DNA of 64,000 nucleotides from Anaerocolumna sp. AGMB13025 (GTDB lineage Bacteria > Bacillota > Clostridia > Lachnospirales > Lachnospiraceae), in contig NZ_CP121445.1 of NCBI RefSeq assembly GCF_029689925.1, positions 6,506,501-6,570,500 on the forward strand, in the 5' to 3' direction. Made by a program: the position numbers and the translations under genes. Within the stretch, counting starts at the first letter, position 1, and each line of letters begins with the position of its first letter. Positions 26,152 through 34,509 of this stretch are shown one piece after another. The notes beneath the pieces are model-generated. The model had not been told where the DNA came from and did not search any database. It was given only the letters and a program-made list of their open reading frames with translations.

Positions 26152-26517
26152 TTTTTTAATTTTTTTATTTCAATATTGCATTTGGAGAAAGTTAGTGTTA
26201 TATTAATCTTGTACCTTTTATTAAGAAGTAACCTGAAATGTCAGAAATATGTATTCATTCCATTTCAGGTATTTATGCACTAATATCCAAGTATTTATAG
26301 GCTTTGTGTGCATTGGCTTTGCAAGATGCCTATAACGGTAAAGGTACTACGCAAGTTACAAAATTATCATGAAGATGATAAGAATATCCTATATGAGAAC
26401 ACCTTGTTGTTCAGTATAATAATACCTAATCAGGTAATGAGCTGATCGATACGCTGATAGGTTTATGGGTTTCCCTTATCAAAAACCTAAATATATAAAA
26501 ATCAGGAGCCGGTACTT
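26152..26517 (+). promoter_or_regulatory. Promoter and leader of the repressor gene
   Basis: TTGCAT (26176-26181) and TATATT (26199-26204) lie 17 bases apart. A perfect 10-bp inverted repeat, ACCTGAAATG/CATTTCAGGT (26231-26240 with 26261-26270), lies in the leader, about 250 bases before the start codon. No gene is seen in the stretch. Confidence 0.55.
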
Positions 26518-26850
26518 ATGTCAGTTTTACAAGGAAGGATAAAGGAGAGAAGGTTAGCCTCAGGAATGACTTTACTGGAAGTAGCAAACCAATTGGGAGT
26601 AAAAGAAGCTACCATGCAACGGTACGAAAGCGGAGAAATCAAAAATATCAAGCATGAATCAATTGTTAAGCTTGCCGAAATCTTTCAATGCTCCCCCGCA
26701 TACCTTATGGGCTGGGAGGAAGTATCCGTGCCAACCATCGCGGCTCATAAAGAAGAGAATGAAAACTGGACCGCAGAGGAACTTTCTAAGATCGAAGAAT
26801 ATAAGCAGCTGCTTCTTGCAGCAAGAAGTAATAAACAAAAGGGTTATTAA
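26518..26850 (+). CDS. XRE-family repressor of the tail cluster (ImmR-like)
   Basis: This 110-residue protein has an N-terminal HTH_3 domain (about 5-66: LQGRIKERRLASGMTLLEVANQL...SIVKLAEIFQCSPAYLMGWEE) and a short acidic/helical tail likely to dimerise. It is divergent from the tail operon and followed 13 bases later by an ImmA-type protease gene, the ImmR-ImmA arrangement known from ICEBs1 and many phages. It likely binds the 17-bp dyads at 26088-26151. CAGGAGCCGGTACTT precedes the ATG. Confidence 0.85.
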   Translation: MSVLQGRIKERRLASGMTLLEVANQLGVKEATMQRYESGEIKNIKHESIVKLAEIFQCSPAYLMGWEEVSVPTIAAHKEENENWTAEELSKIEEYKQLLLAARSNKQKGY

Positions 26851-26863
26851 AGGGGAGAGGTTA

Positions 26864-27325
26864 ATGACATACGAAGATTTACAAAAGCAGCACGATAATC
26901 TGTTTGTAAAAGAAATGGAACTATATGAAGTTGAGGGTTTAAAAGGTTTATATATTGACGGCTGCATTGCGATCGACAAACATCTGACCTCCAAGGAAAA
27001 AGGCTGTGTCCTGGCAGAAGAAATCGGTCATCATCTGACCTCTGTCGGCAACATCCTTGACCAGACAAATGAGAATAACAGAAAGCAGGAATATCGTGCC
27101 CGTTTAATTTCCTACGATCTTCAGGTAGGTTTAGAGGGCATAATAAGGTGTTATGAAGCCGGTTGTACAAGCCTTTATACCATGGCTGAACACTTAGATA
27201 TTACAGAGGATTATTTAAAAGATGCCTTGGAGGCTTATAAAAATAAATACGGAACCTTCGTAGAATATAAAAATTATCTTATCTATTTCACGCCCTGCCT
27301 AGGTGTTTTAAAAAGGCTGGAATAA
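26864..27325 (+). CDS. ImmA/IrrE-type metalloprotease
   Basis: This 153-residue protein (from ATG 26864, behind GGGGAGAGG) resembles ImmA, the protease that destroys ImmR-type repressors after DNA damage or cell signals. The helix GCVLAEEIGHHLTSVGNI carries the active site; the first His of the HExxH motif is a Glu (EEIGHH), a variant frequent in phage copies. The second half is helical (EYRARLISYDLQVGLEGIIRCYEAG) with an ending (EYLIYFTPCLGVLKRLE-like) seen in phage relatives. It forms a two-gene unit with the repressor. Confidence 0.85.
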   Translation: MTYEDLQKQHDNLFVKEMELYEVEGLKGLYIDGCIAIDKHLTSKEKGCVLAEEIGHHLTSVGNILDQTNENNRKQEYRARLISYDLQVGLEGIIRCYEAGCTSLYTMAEHLDITEDYLKDALEAYKNKYGTFVEYKNYLIYFTPCLGVLKRLE

Positions 27326-27362
27326 CACTTACTGCCTCAAATAACAAATGGAGAACAAACAC

Positions 27363-28079
27363 ATGAATACCTTTATATTTGATTTAGACGGAACCTTATT
27401 ACCCATGCCAAGCCAGGAACTGTTTTTAGATTCCTACTTTAAAGCTCTGGCTGTAAAACTAATCCCTTATGGTCTGGATGTAGAAAAATTAACAAAAGCC
27501 GTATGGACCGGAACCTATGCTATGATAAACAACGACGGAACCAGGACTAACGAACAGCGTTTCTGGGATACTTTTAGCAATATATTAGGGGAAGACATGA
27601 GGGATATGGAACCCATATTTGACGAGTTTTATAAAAATGAATTCAATTTGGCCAAAACCACCACATCCTCAAACCCCTTAGCAATGGATTGTGTCCGTCT
27701 GTTAAAGGAGAAAGGCTACACTGTCGTCCTTGCCACTAATCCTATCTTCCCTCAAGTCGCAACTCACACAAGGATAGGCTGGGCCGGACTTGAGGTTAAG
27801 GATTTTGCACACATTACTACCTATGAAAACTCCAGCTACTGTAAACCTAATCTGGATTACTACAAGGAGATTCTTTCTGTGCTCCAAAAAACACCGGAGG
27901 AATGCATCATGATCGGTAATGATGTAAAAGAAGATATGTGCGCCAAAACTCTGGGTATGGAGGCTTTCCTCTTAATGGATTGCTTAATCAATAAGGAGGA
28001 AGCTGATATCGCTGCATATAAACAAGGTGATTTTTATGAATTACTGGAATTGATTAAGGGACTGCCGGATTTAAGATAA
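27363..28079 (+). CDS. HAD-superfamily hydrolase
   Basis: This protein of 238 residues (ATG 27363, GGAGA nine bases ahead) is a haloacid-dehalogenase-type phosphatase. Motif I is FDLDGTLLP, motif II is the VLATNPIF segment, motif III a Lys in YCKPNLDYY, and motif IV MIGNDVKEDM. The cap is helical (about 15-100), so it belongs to the phosphoglycolate phosphatase/YjjG-like group; the substrate cannot be read from sequence. It is convergent with the DUF4173 gene and seems unrelated to the tail cluster. Confidence 0.85.
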   Translation: MNTFIFDLDGTLLPMPSQELFLDSYFKALAVKLIPYGLDVEKLTKAVWTGTYAMINNDGTRTNEQRFWDTFSNILGEDMRDMEPIFDEFYKNEFNLAKTTTSSNPLAMDCVRLLKEKGYTVVLATNPIFPQVATHTRIGWAGLEVKDFAHITTYENSSYCKPNLDYYKEILSVLQKTPEECIMIGNDVKEDMCAKTLGMEAFLLMDCLINKEEADIAAYKQGDFYELLELIKGLPDLR

Positions 28080-28091
28080 TAGTCCCTTCCT

Positions 28092-29597
28092 TTATTTCCC
28101 TTCCAATAATTTTTTAACCCTGTAGGAAGACAAATTATAAGCAGTTTTCGGATTAGTCTGATACTGATTCAGTTTTCCGTCCAGCCAATCGCCGGTATCC
28201 AGATTTTCTCTTAATACATACACCAGGGCATCATCCGACAGATTGCACAGGGCATATACATCCAGTTCTTTCAGATAGCCAGTCTGATACATTTTAATAT
28301 TGTATTTAGCAATATTGCCATCTACATTAGAAAAGCACAAAATACCAAAGAACAGGACAAATGTTACTACGGAATAATTGATAAAATTAAAGTTACCCTT
28401 AAATTCATTGATTAAAATAAGCATATACAGTACCCCCAATAAAACCATAAACCATGAGGTGTATACCCTAAGGGGGGTCAGTCCATAATTACCGATATAC
28501 AGAATCATTTTGCTTAATGCCGTAGCAATTATAAGGATGGTAAATACGGAAATAAGTACGGAATATCCCTTTAATATAGCTGTTTTTGTATCGCCGGATT
28601 GTTTGGACAGGAAATTAATTGCCATAAGAATCAACAGATTAATGACCGCTATTACAGACAATTCAAAAAATCCTTTTCTGGCATATTCGGCATAACTATA
28701 GGTTTCCGGTAGTATTCCAGAGAACCCGGAGGTAAAATACCGTAATTGTAATACGAAAAACAGTACATACAAAAGGCATACCGGGGTAGCGGCAGAATAC
28801 ATCAAAAGATTGGGAAAAATCTTTATGGATTTTAGCGTATTCTCACATTTCTCTTCGGTAAGAACATCTATCTTTACCCTATTTGCATTCGAATAAAGCA
28901 TACCAAATAAATAGAAACCAACCAAAACACTAATAACAAACTGCATAATCATATCGGGGCTGGAATTAAAAAGCTTGCCAAACACTGCATCCAGTATCAC
29001 TTTAATACCGTCATCGGCACTTATTAACAGCCCTGCCACAACAAAAGTTAAGGGAATCGTTATCACTAACCCTAATAAGATTAACTTGATATTATTACTG
29101 GATTTTGATTTATTCGCGGAATCAATAATGGCTTTTGGAGACTTGCCTATACTGGCAAAGGGCATCACAAGAGTGGCTTTTACCAAATCAAAGAAGAAAA
29201 AGCGCTCCGTGGTCTTATTCTCCTTAGATACCGAGTAAACCCAATATGTCCCGGTCATAATTAAAAATAAGGCATCAAGAAACTTGATAAAGCCATTATC
29301 CGTAATTGAAAATACGGTACTAAATAAAAGCAGTAAAATAAAAATCACCTTATTATAAGTATTCAGCTTATAGCCACTCTTTTTGAGATAAAACCAACAG
29401 ATAAATGTGGTTCCGGCAAAGAATAATGTAGTTAGTATTCCGGTAACGTTCCAAAGAACAAAACGGACGAAGCAGTATCCAAGTACCAGCATAATAAAAG
29501 CAAATATACGCTCCTGACGGCTAAAGGTTACCGTCTCCTCAGTCTTTTGTAAAGGATTTATTATTTCATAATTGATTGCTTTTTGATTTTCTTCCAT
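28092..29597 (-). CDS. DUF4173-type polytopic membrane protein
   Basis: This protein of about 501 residues has some ten to twelve membrane segments, with an N-terminal cytoplasmic stretch of about 30 residues and a C-terminal soluble tail (LSDDALVYVLRENLDTGDWLDGKLNQYQTN). The pattern, including YSVSKENKTTERFFFFDLVKATLVMPF near 120-150, fits the DUF4173/DUF4153 family, whose function is unknown. The start at 29597 is set by GAGGAGGAAGAG and a one-base overlap with the stop of the upstream HTH gene (TAATG). Confidence 0.75.
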   Translation of the reverse strand: MEENQKAINYEIINPLQKTEETVTFSRQERIFAFIMLVLGYCFVRFVLWNVTGILTTLFFAGTTFICWFYLKKSGYKLNTYNKVIFILLLLFSTVFSITDNGFIKFLDALFLIMTGTYWVYSVSKENKTTERFFFFDLVKATLVMPFASIGKSPKAIIDSANKSKSSNNIKLILLGLVITIPLTFVVAGLLISADDGIKVILDAVFGKLFNSSPDMIMQFVISVLVGFYLFGMLYSNANRVKIDVLTEEKCENTLKSIKIFPNLLMYSAATPVCLLYVLFFVLQLRYFTSGFSGILPETYSYAEYARKGFFELSVIAVINLLILMAINFLSKQSGDTKTAILKGYSVLISVFTILIIATALSKMILYIGNYGLTPLRVYTSWFMVLLGVLYMLILINEFKGNFNFINYSVVTFVLFFGILCFSNVDGNIAKYNIKMYQTGYLKELDVYALCNLSDDALVYVLRENLDTGDWLDGKLNQYQTNPKTAYNLSSYRVKKLLEGK

Positions 29598-29812
29598 TAT
29601 TCCTCTTCCTCCTCTTTCCATTCAAGGATATCTCCCGGCTGACACTTAAGGGCAAGACAGATTTTATTGAGAGTATCAAGCTTTATAGCCTTGGCTTTCC
29701 CATTTTTTAGGATTGATATATTTGCCATGGTAATTCCTACTTTTTCGGATAACTCGGTAACGCTCATTTTTCTCTTTGCCAGCATAACATCAATATTTAT
29801 TATAATTGCCAT
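29597..29812 (-). CDS. Small XRE regulator (YozG-like)
   Basis: This 71-residue protein is essentially one HTH domain: INIDVMLAKRKMSVTELSEKVGITMANISILKNGKAKAIKLDTLNKICLALKCQPGDILEW. It is of the Cro/YozG-like class regularly found next to DUF2975 membrane proteins, and probably controls this operon. The stop overlaps the start of the DUF4173 gene. Confidence 0.88.
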   Translation of the reverse strand: MAIIINIDVMLAKRKMSVTELSEKVGITMANISILKNGKAKAIKLDTLNKICLALKCQPGDILEWKEEEEE

Positions 29813-29895
29813 AGTAACCTCTTTCCCATATGCCGGATCCTAATTCTAAAATCCGTTCATACATTGTTTCGAATTTTATGCTTCATATCATCTCC

Positions 29896-30375
29896 TCAGA
29901 TTGTAAGTTCATTTTCCTTTTTCAGCTCATATGCTTTTAATATCAGGTGGGACAGGGCTGCTCCCAGAACCGTCACCGTAATACCAATAAAAATGACTCC
30001 CGCCAACAGGAACATAAGCCCCAGATTCAGCCACTTATTCATCCCTAAGTAAAGCATACCGCAAAAGCAGATAATTGAGATCACGACGCCTAATTTGCTG
30101 ATTATTGCAAAGGATTTTGAAGTTTCAGGGGAAAAGGAATTGTCCAGACCAATCTGCACACATACTTTCCAGAACTGAAAAAGAATACTATAACTGAGAA
30201 TCCCAATGGTCCATACGCTGATTAAACCTGGCCAGAATAAATAGGCTATCTCGGGATTCAGCCTTTTACTTTCCAGTGCAAGGTTAGGAATGATATACCC
30301 AAAAAAAATGAATCCCATTACTGCAATTCCAAAACAGATTCCTTTTAACCAATTCGCTATTTCATGCTGCTTCAT
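29896..30375 (-). CDS. DUF2975 membrane protein
   Basis: This 159-residue protein has four membrane segments (about 10-32, 47-67, 93-115 and 119-145) in the DUF2975 layout (LKGICFGIAVMGFIFFGYIIPN at the start; FAIISKLGVVISIICFCGMLYLG in the middle). Function is unknown; it pairs with the YozG-like HTH downstream, and together they may sense an envelope state. AAAAGGAGATGTAGT precedes the ATG. Confidence 0.8.
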   Translation of the reverse strand: MKQHEIANWLKGICFGIAVMGFIFFGYIIPNLALESKRLNPEIAYLFWPGLISVWTIGILSYSILFQFWKVCVQIGLDNSFSPETSKSFAIISKLGVVISIICFCGMLYLGMNKWLNLGLMFLLAGVIFIGITVTVLGAALSHLILKAYELKKENELTI

Positions 30376-30402
30376 ACTACATCTCCTTTTAATTTACATT
30401 AT

Positions 30403-30525
30403 TTTTTGCTGTTTTTGCATTGTTGTTGTCTCATTTTTATTGTCTCTTTTTGTTGTGTCTCTTACTATTTTCTAATTTTTTACTCTTTTTTCTCTTACCA
30501 TTTTTTAATTGTTCCCTCATGCTAT
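30403..30525 (-). repeat. Purine-rich stutter array in the DUF2975 leader
   Basis: On the minus strand, units close to AAAAAGAGACAA recur about eight times, imperfectly, directly ahead of the DUF2975 gene. Confidence 0.5.
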
Positions 30526-30651
30526 CCTCAGCTGTCCTAAGCTGTTTAGTATATTATATTCTATGTTATGCAATAATGCAATATATATTTATTGTTTTAC
30601 GATAAATTTTTATTATAATACGGTGACTTACCAAAAAATCTAACTTAAATG

Positions 30652-30671
30652 TAGTTAATAGTAACACGAGA
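30652..30671. repeat. 20-base word identical to 11820-11839
   Basis: TAGTTAATAGTAACACGAGA occurs exactly at both places, both intergenic. Here it leads into the tandem array that follows. Confidence 0.8.
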
Positions 30672-30831
30672 TGCCACTTTGTAATATGAGATGCAATGTT
30701 TGTAAACGACAACTGAATATTTGTAAACGAAATGCAGGTTTTGTAAACGAGATGCTACTTTGTAATTTGAAAAGCCATCTTTGTAAATGACAACTGAATA
30801 TTTGTAAACGAAACGCAGTTTTTGTAACCGA
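30669..30831. repeat. Tandem array of eight 20-21 bp units (TTTGTAAACGA core)
   Basis: Eight units of 20-21 bases each end in a TTTGTAAACGA-like core (cores near 30678, 30699, 30720, 30740, 30759, 30780, 30801 and 30821). Two units are identical (CAACTGAATATTTGTAAACG..., 30710 and 30791), giving a higher-order period of 81 bases. The period is close to two helical turns. It lies upstream of the DUF2975 operon and downstream of the fucosidase terminator. Confidence 0.85.
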
Positions 30832-30943
30832 GAATACTCTGGGATACTCTGAGTTACTATATAGTACTTAAGTAATAAACAAAAAAACCACCATGTAATT
30901 CAAGTTGCATTTTTAGCTTTGAGTTGTTGGCAAGTTAAAGAGC

Positions 30944-30973
30944 ACAAAAAAAGACCGGTATAAAACCAATCTC
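30944..30973 (-). terminator. Terminator of the fucosidase/importer operon
   Basis: On the minus strand AGATTGGT and ACCGGTCT pair (two G-U pairs) and are followed by seven T. Confidence 0.7.
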
Positions 30974-31023
30974 TTTTCAACTCAGGTATACCCTAAGTAT
31001 TTTGCTATTAGACTTAATCTCTC

Positions 31024-32448
31024 TTAAAAAACCTTAATTCTGCTTAAATCAACTTCATCTCGAGCAGAAGTTATGTGTACAATCAGCCGTTTGGCTTTAT
31101 AACCGATAGAACTAGTAAGGGGGTTCTGTCCTTTAAAAGGGTCCCATAGCCTGCAAATCTTGCGGTTACCAATTACAGTTCCCTGGTAGAAGGGATAACG
31201 GCTGCCTTCCTCGGTTTCCGCCTCAATTTGAAAACTTTCCACTCTTTGTCCCTTTGCGATATTTTCCTGTAAAACAATGTATTTAAAATCATTTCTGGGT
31301 TTGTCAAAGGTTATGATGTATTTTGGCTGGGTTGGGTACTGAACATCAAGCTTCTCAATTTTTGCAGGGATTTCACTGCCAAACTCCCTTTGCAAAAGCT
31401 CTCCGAACTCTTTTAGACGGGTAACATCCCGTTCATCAATAAGCCCCTGCGTGGTAGGCGGAAGATTAAGATGAAAACAAGCATTGGCTCCTACAGAAGT
31501 CAAATAAGTATTAAATAACCGTTCTATACTGTGGGGTTCTTCCTTTTGATGCCAAAACCAGCCTGGTCGTATGGACATATTAATTTCAGAGGGAGTGAAA
31601 GTCAACCCTTTTGAATAAATAATGTTGTTAAGCTCTCCCAGATTCTGATTCGTATTATACAGAAAAGATAAATCCCCCTCCCCTGCCATGGGACCGGCAC
31701 CGGTCTGTACGTCACTGTAAAAGCATAATTCCTTTGGCACCACAGCCCATTCCGAATGTCTGCTGATTCCGGCTTCATTCCCACACCAGCGTACATCCGG
31801 ACCAAAGTCATTAAAAATAACTGCCTCCGGCTGATATTTTCGAATAAGCTCTATGTATCTGGGAAAATCATATTCCTGTCTCACTCCATTAGGTCCTTCT
31901 CCGCAGGCATTGTCAAACCACACATAAAAAATATCGCCGTATTCCGTTAAAAGCTCCGTTAACTGATTGCAGAAATAATCATTATAAGCTTTCGTTCCAT
32001 ATAATTTTGAGTTTCTGTCCCAGGGAGATAAATAAATACCAAATTTTATCCCGCCTCTCTTACAAGCCATTGCAGCTTCTTTTACAACATCCGTCTTGCA
32101 GGGTGAGTTTTTCACACTATGTTCCGTGTATTTAGACGGCCATAGACAGAAGCCGTCATGATGCTTCGCAGTAAGAACCATTCCTTTCATACCGGCACTT
32201 TTAATTGCTTCTACCCATTGGTCACAGTCCAGATTCTCCGGATTAAAAACCGTCTCCGATTCACTGCCTTCTCCCCACTCCCGGTCTGTAAATGTATTGA
32301 CTCCAAAATGGATAAAAGCATAGAATTCTGTTTCATACCAGGCAAGCTGTCTTTTACTCGGGCTTACACCGGCAGCTTCTTTCATAAATGTTTTCATATC
32401 GTACCCATTCACTGACACGCTGTAGTTTTGATGTGCCAGCCGCCGCAT
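31024..32448 (-). CDS. Alpha-L-fucosidase (GH29)
   Basis: This 474-residue enzyme is a GH29 retaining alpha-L-fucosidase. Diagnostic segments are FIHFGVNTFTDREWGEG, LTAKHHDGFCLWPS and FYVWFDNACGEG, where Asp179 is the likely nucleophile. There is no signal peptide, so it should act in the cytoplasm on fucosylated oligosaccharides brought in by the adjacent importer. The long C-terminal part (about 360-474) is a beta domain. The start is uncertain: no ribosome binding site precedes ATG 32448, and an internal ATG at 32397 lies 12 bases after the stop of a small overlapping frame. It is the last gene of the importer operon. Confidence 0.88.
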   Translation of the reverse strand: MRRLAHQNYSVSVNGYDMKTFMKEAAGVSPSKRQLAWYETEFYAFIHFGVNTFTDREWGEGSESETVFNPENLDCDQWVEAIKSAGMKGMVLTAKHHDGFCLWPSKYTEHSVKNSPCKTDVVKEAAMACKRGGIKFGIYLSPWDRNSKLYGTKAYNDYFCNQLTELLTEYGDIFYVWFDNACGEGPNGVRQEYDFPRYIELIRKYQPEAVIFNDFGPDVRWCGNEAGISRHSEWAVVPKELCFYSDVQTGAGPMAGEGDLSFLYNTNQNLGELNNIIYSKGLTFTPSEINMSIRPGWFWHQKEEPHSIERLFNTYLTSVGANACFHLNLPPTTQGLIDERDVTRLKEFGELLQREFGSEIPAKIEKLDVQYPTQPKYIITFDKPRNDFKYIVLQENIAKGQRVESFQIEAETEEGSRYPFYQGTVIGNRKICRLWDPFKGQNPLTSSIGYKAKRLIVHITSARDEVDLSRIKVF

Positions 32449-32564
32449 TCAAGTTGGTATAAATCCTCTGGCGGCATTCCTTTCAATCGTTTTTTAATGG
32501 AAGGAGTGTCAAAGAGTCTAATCATCCAATCGAAAGATTTATCTTTTGACACTCGGTTTTCCAT
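32409..32564 (-). CDS. Possible 51-residue ORF overlapping the fucosidase start
   Basis: An open frame (MENRVSKDKSFDWMIRLFDT...KGMPPEDLYQLECGGW...) runs from 32564 to 32409 across the 5' end of the fucosidase gene. No ribosome binding site is seen. The peptide is charged and could be a remnant of the C-terminus of a larger protein. The DNA also contains a GAGTGTCAAA/TTTGACACTC inverted pair (about 32506-32515 with 32545-32554). I cannot name it. Confidence 0.3.
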   Translation of the reverse strand: MENRVSKDKSFDWMIRLFDTPSIKKRLKGMPPEDLYQLECGGWHIKTTACQ

Positions 32565-32615
32565 ATATAATTGTTAAGCTTATCTATCTATATTATATAA
32601 TAAAATCCAGTAAAA

Positions 32616-34418
32616 TTATTTAAATTGTTTTGCTTTTTCCGTTGCAGCATTCCATTCCTTGGAATACCAATCGATAACATCTTTCAGCCCTATATTATTG
32701 AATTCTTCCATTGTCTGCTGCTTTAATGCGTTGTATTCCTCTTCATTGGAAGCAAGAATAATCTTAGAGGCGGCTGAGATGGCAGCTTCCACCAGGCTTG
32801 CTTCTTTTCTTGCAATCTCATCGGAGGCCGGAGAAACAAGGGCAATGGTAAAGGCATCCGTATTGCTTTGATCTTTTACATTATATTTTTCTCTGTACTG
32901 CTTAAAAATTTCGTCCGGATAATTTACTTTATAGTAATCTGAGAAATCCTTCTGGCATTTCGTTAACATTTGAGAATAGATAGAAGGATCTACAAATAAG
33001 TCTAAAGTCTTTCCATCCGCTGGATTGATGGTATAACTACCAAGACCCACAATATTACGGTCAAACCCAAGTCCGCTTACTTTCCATTCTTCTCCGCCTT
33101 TTAAATACAGGTCAATGCTTGCCTGGGTTAGAGTAGGTTTGCCGTCCGAAACTGTATAATCCTTACCTGCCACACCACTGTATAGCTGACGGCAACCTTC
33201 ATAGGAATAGATATAGTTTAGATATTCCATTGCCTTTTCTGGATTCTTGCACTTTGAGCTGATACCAAAGCATTTATCAACCCAGCCTGCTTTATAATTG
33301 GTTCCACCCCATTGATATGCCCAGTTGGTAGGGATAACCTGGAACCCAACCGCCTCCTCCGAGTGTTTTGAGTTAAACTCACCCATAGCCCAGGTAGCCG
33401 GGCCGGTTAACAACTGTTCATTGGTTGCTTTTGCCGTAAAGTCATCAAATTTTGAAATAAAAGCATCCGGATCTAAAATACCAAGCTGATTTGCTTTAAA
33501 GTAATATTCAATACTCTTCCAAAACAGACCATTTTCTTCAAAAAGATTACTGTATTCCATAGTGGATGGTTTATATAGACCAGTCTGGGAACCACTTAAT
33601 TCATTATAACCATAGTAGCAGGCCAGAGGATATTTATAGCCCCAAACTCCCCAGTCTGCAAACATGGATACTCCGTAAACCGGAAGTCCGTCGTTTGTTT
33701 TTGGATGGGCTTTTTGCATGGTTGCCAGCATATTCAGCCAGTCATCCAGATTATTAATTTCAGGATATCCAAGTTCCTTGTAATAATCCCATCTGGTTAA
33801 GGGTCCCATTCCCTGATAAATACCTTGGGAATCCACACCTATCTGACAAGGAAGGAAATAAAGTTTACCAGTTTCGTTACTCCAGGAGCTTTTGCTGAAT
33901 GCAACCGTATCTGATATATTATAAGTAATATCCTTACCATACTTACCCAGAAGATCATCTAACGGAGTAACTATATTACCTTCAATTAGCTGATTGAAAT
34001 TGTTGGTAGGCGTAAGAATTAAGTCAAAGCCTTCTCCTGATGCCATATATACGTTATATTTATCGGTATCGGCTTCAATAATATTTATTTTTACACCAAT
34101 CGCATCTGCAAGTGCTTTCGTGACAGGCGTATCCGGATAATCGGTTACATTACTGGATATCTTTGTAGTAAGAACATTTAAGGTGACCACCTCTTTACTG
34201 CTAGATTCCTGATTGGCTTGACTGCTGGTGGTCTGAGAATTTCCCTTCGTAGTTCCTGTCTCCGTGTCTTTGCCTTTACTGCTGCATCCCCCTAGTAACC
34301 CCATAAGCATTGTTACGCATAGTGTGGTTCCTAATAACCTTTTCATAAATTTTTTTCTCATAATTTTTTCATTCCATGCGTTTTGCGATGTAAAATATTT
34401 GGAAGATATATTTTGCAT
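32616..34418 (-). CDS. Extracellular solute-binding lipoprotein of a sugar ABC importer (second copy)
   Basis: This protein of about 600 residues has a lipobox (LLGGC) about 45 residues from the start, followed by a Ser/Thr/Gln-rich linker and an LplA/YtcQ-type binding domain (KVNIIEADTDKYNVYMASGEG, NPEKAMEYLNYIYSYEG). It should hand an oligosaccharide to the LplB/LplC-type permeases encoded just upstream. The start is unclear: AAGGAGG lies only two bases before ATG 34418, and the signal peptide proper begins about 25 residues later (MRKKFMKRLLG). It is much longer than the other binding protein of this operon (36356-37699). Confidence 0.85.
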   Translation of the reverse strand: MQNISSKYFTSQNAWNEKIMRKKFMKRLLGTTLCVTMLMGLLGGCSSKGKDTETGTTKGNSQTTSSQANQESSSKEVVTLNVLTTKISSNVTDYPDTPVTKALADAIGVKINIIEADTDKYNVYMASGEGFDLILTPTNNFNQLIEGNIVTPLDDLLGKYGKDITYNISDTVAFSKSSWSNETGKLYFLPCQIGVDSQGIYQGMGPLTRWDYYKELGYPEINNLDDWLNMLATMQKAHPKTNDGLPVYGVSMFADWGVWGYKYPLACYYGYNELSGSQTGLYKPSTMEYSNLFEENGLFWKSIEYYFKANQLGILDPDAFISKFDDFTAKATNEQLLTGPATWAMGEFNSKHSEEAVGFQVIPTNWAYQWGGTNYKAGWVDKCFGISSKCKNPEKAMEYLNYIYSYEGCRQLYSGVAGKDYTVSDGKPTLTQASIDLYLKGGEEWKVSGLGFDRNIVGLGSYTINPADGKTLDLFVDPSIYSQMLTKCQKDFSDYYKVNYPDEIFKQYREKYNVKDQSNTDAFTIALVSPASDEIARKEASLVEAAISAASKIILASNEEEYNALKQQTMEEFNNIGLKDVIDWYSKEWNAATEKAKQFK

Positions 34419-34509
34419 GGCCTCCTTCAACTCATTTTTCCTCCAAATTTTCTCTTATACCATTACACCCGTTGTAACAATTTGTTGTATTCTCCTTCCT
34501 TTATACTAT

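Noticed and set aside
6914..27325. Complete prophage
   Set aside because: No integrase, replication, terminase, portal or capsid genes and no attachment-site repeats could be seen; a headless tail cluster explains the content better.
30669..30831. CRISPR array
   Set aside because: Units are 20-21 bp in direct tandem without distinct spacers, and no cas genes are present.
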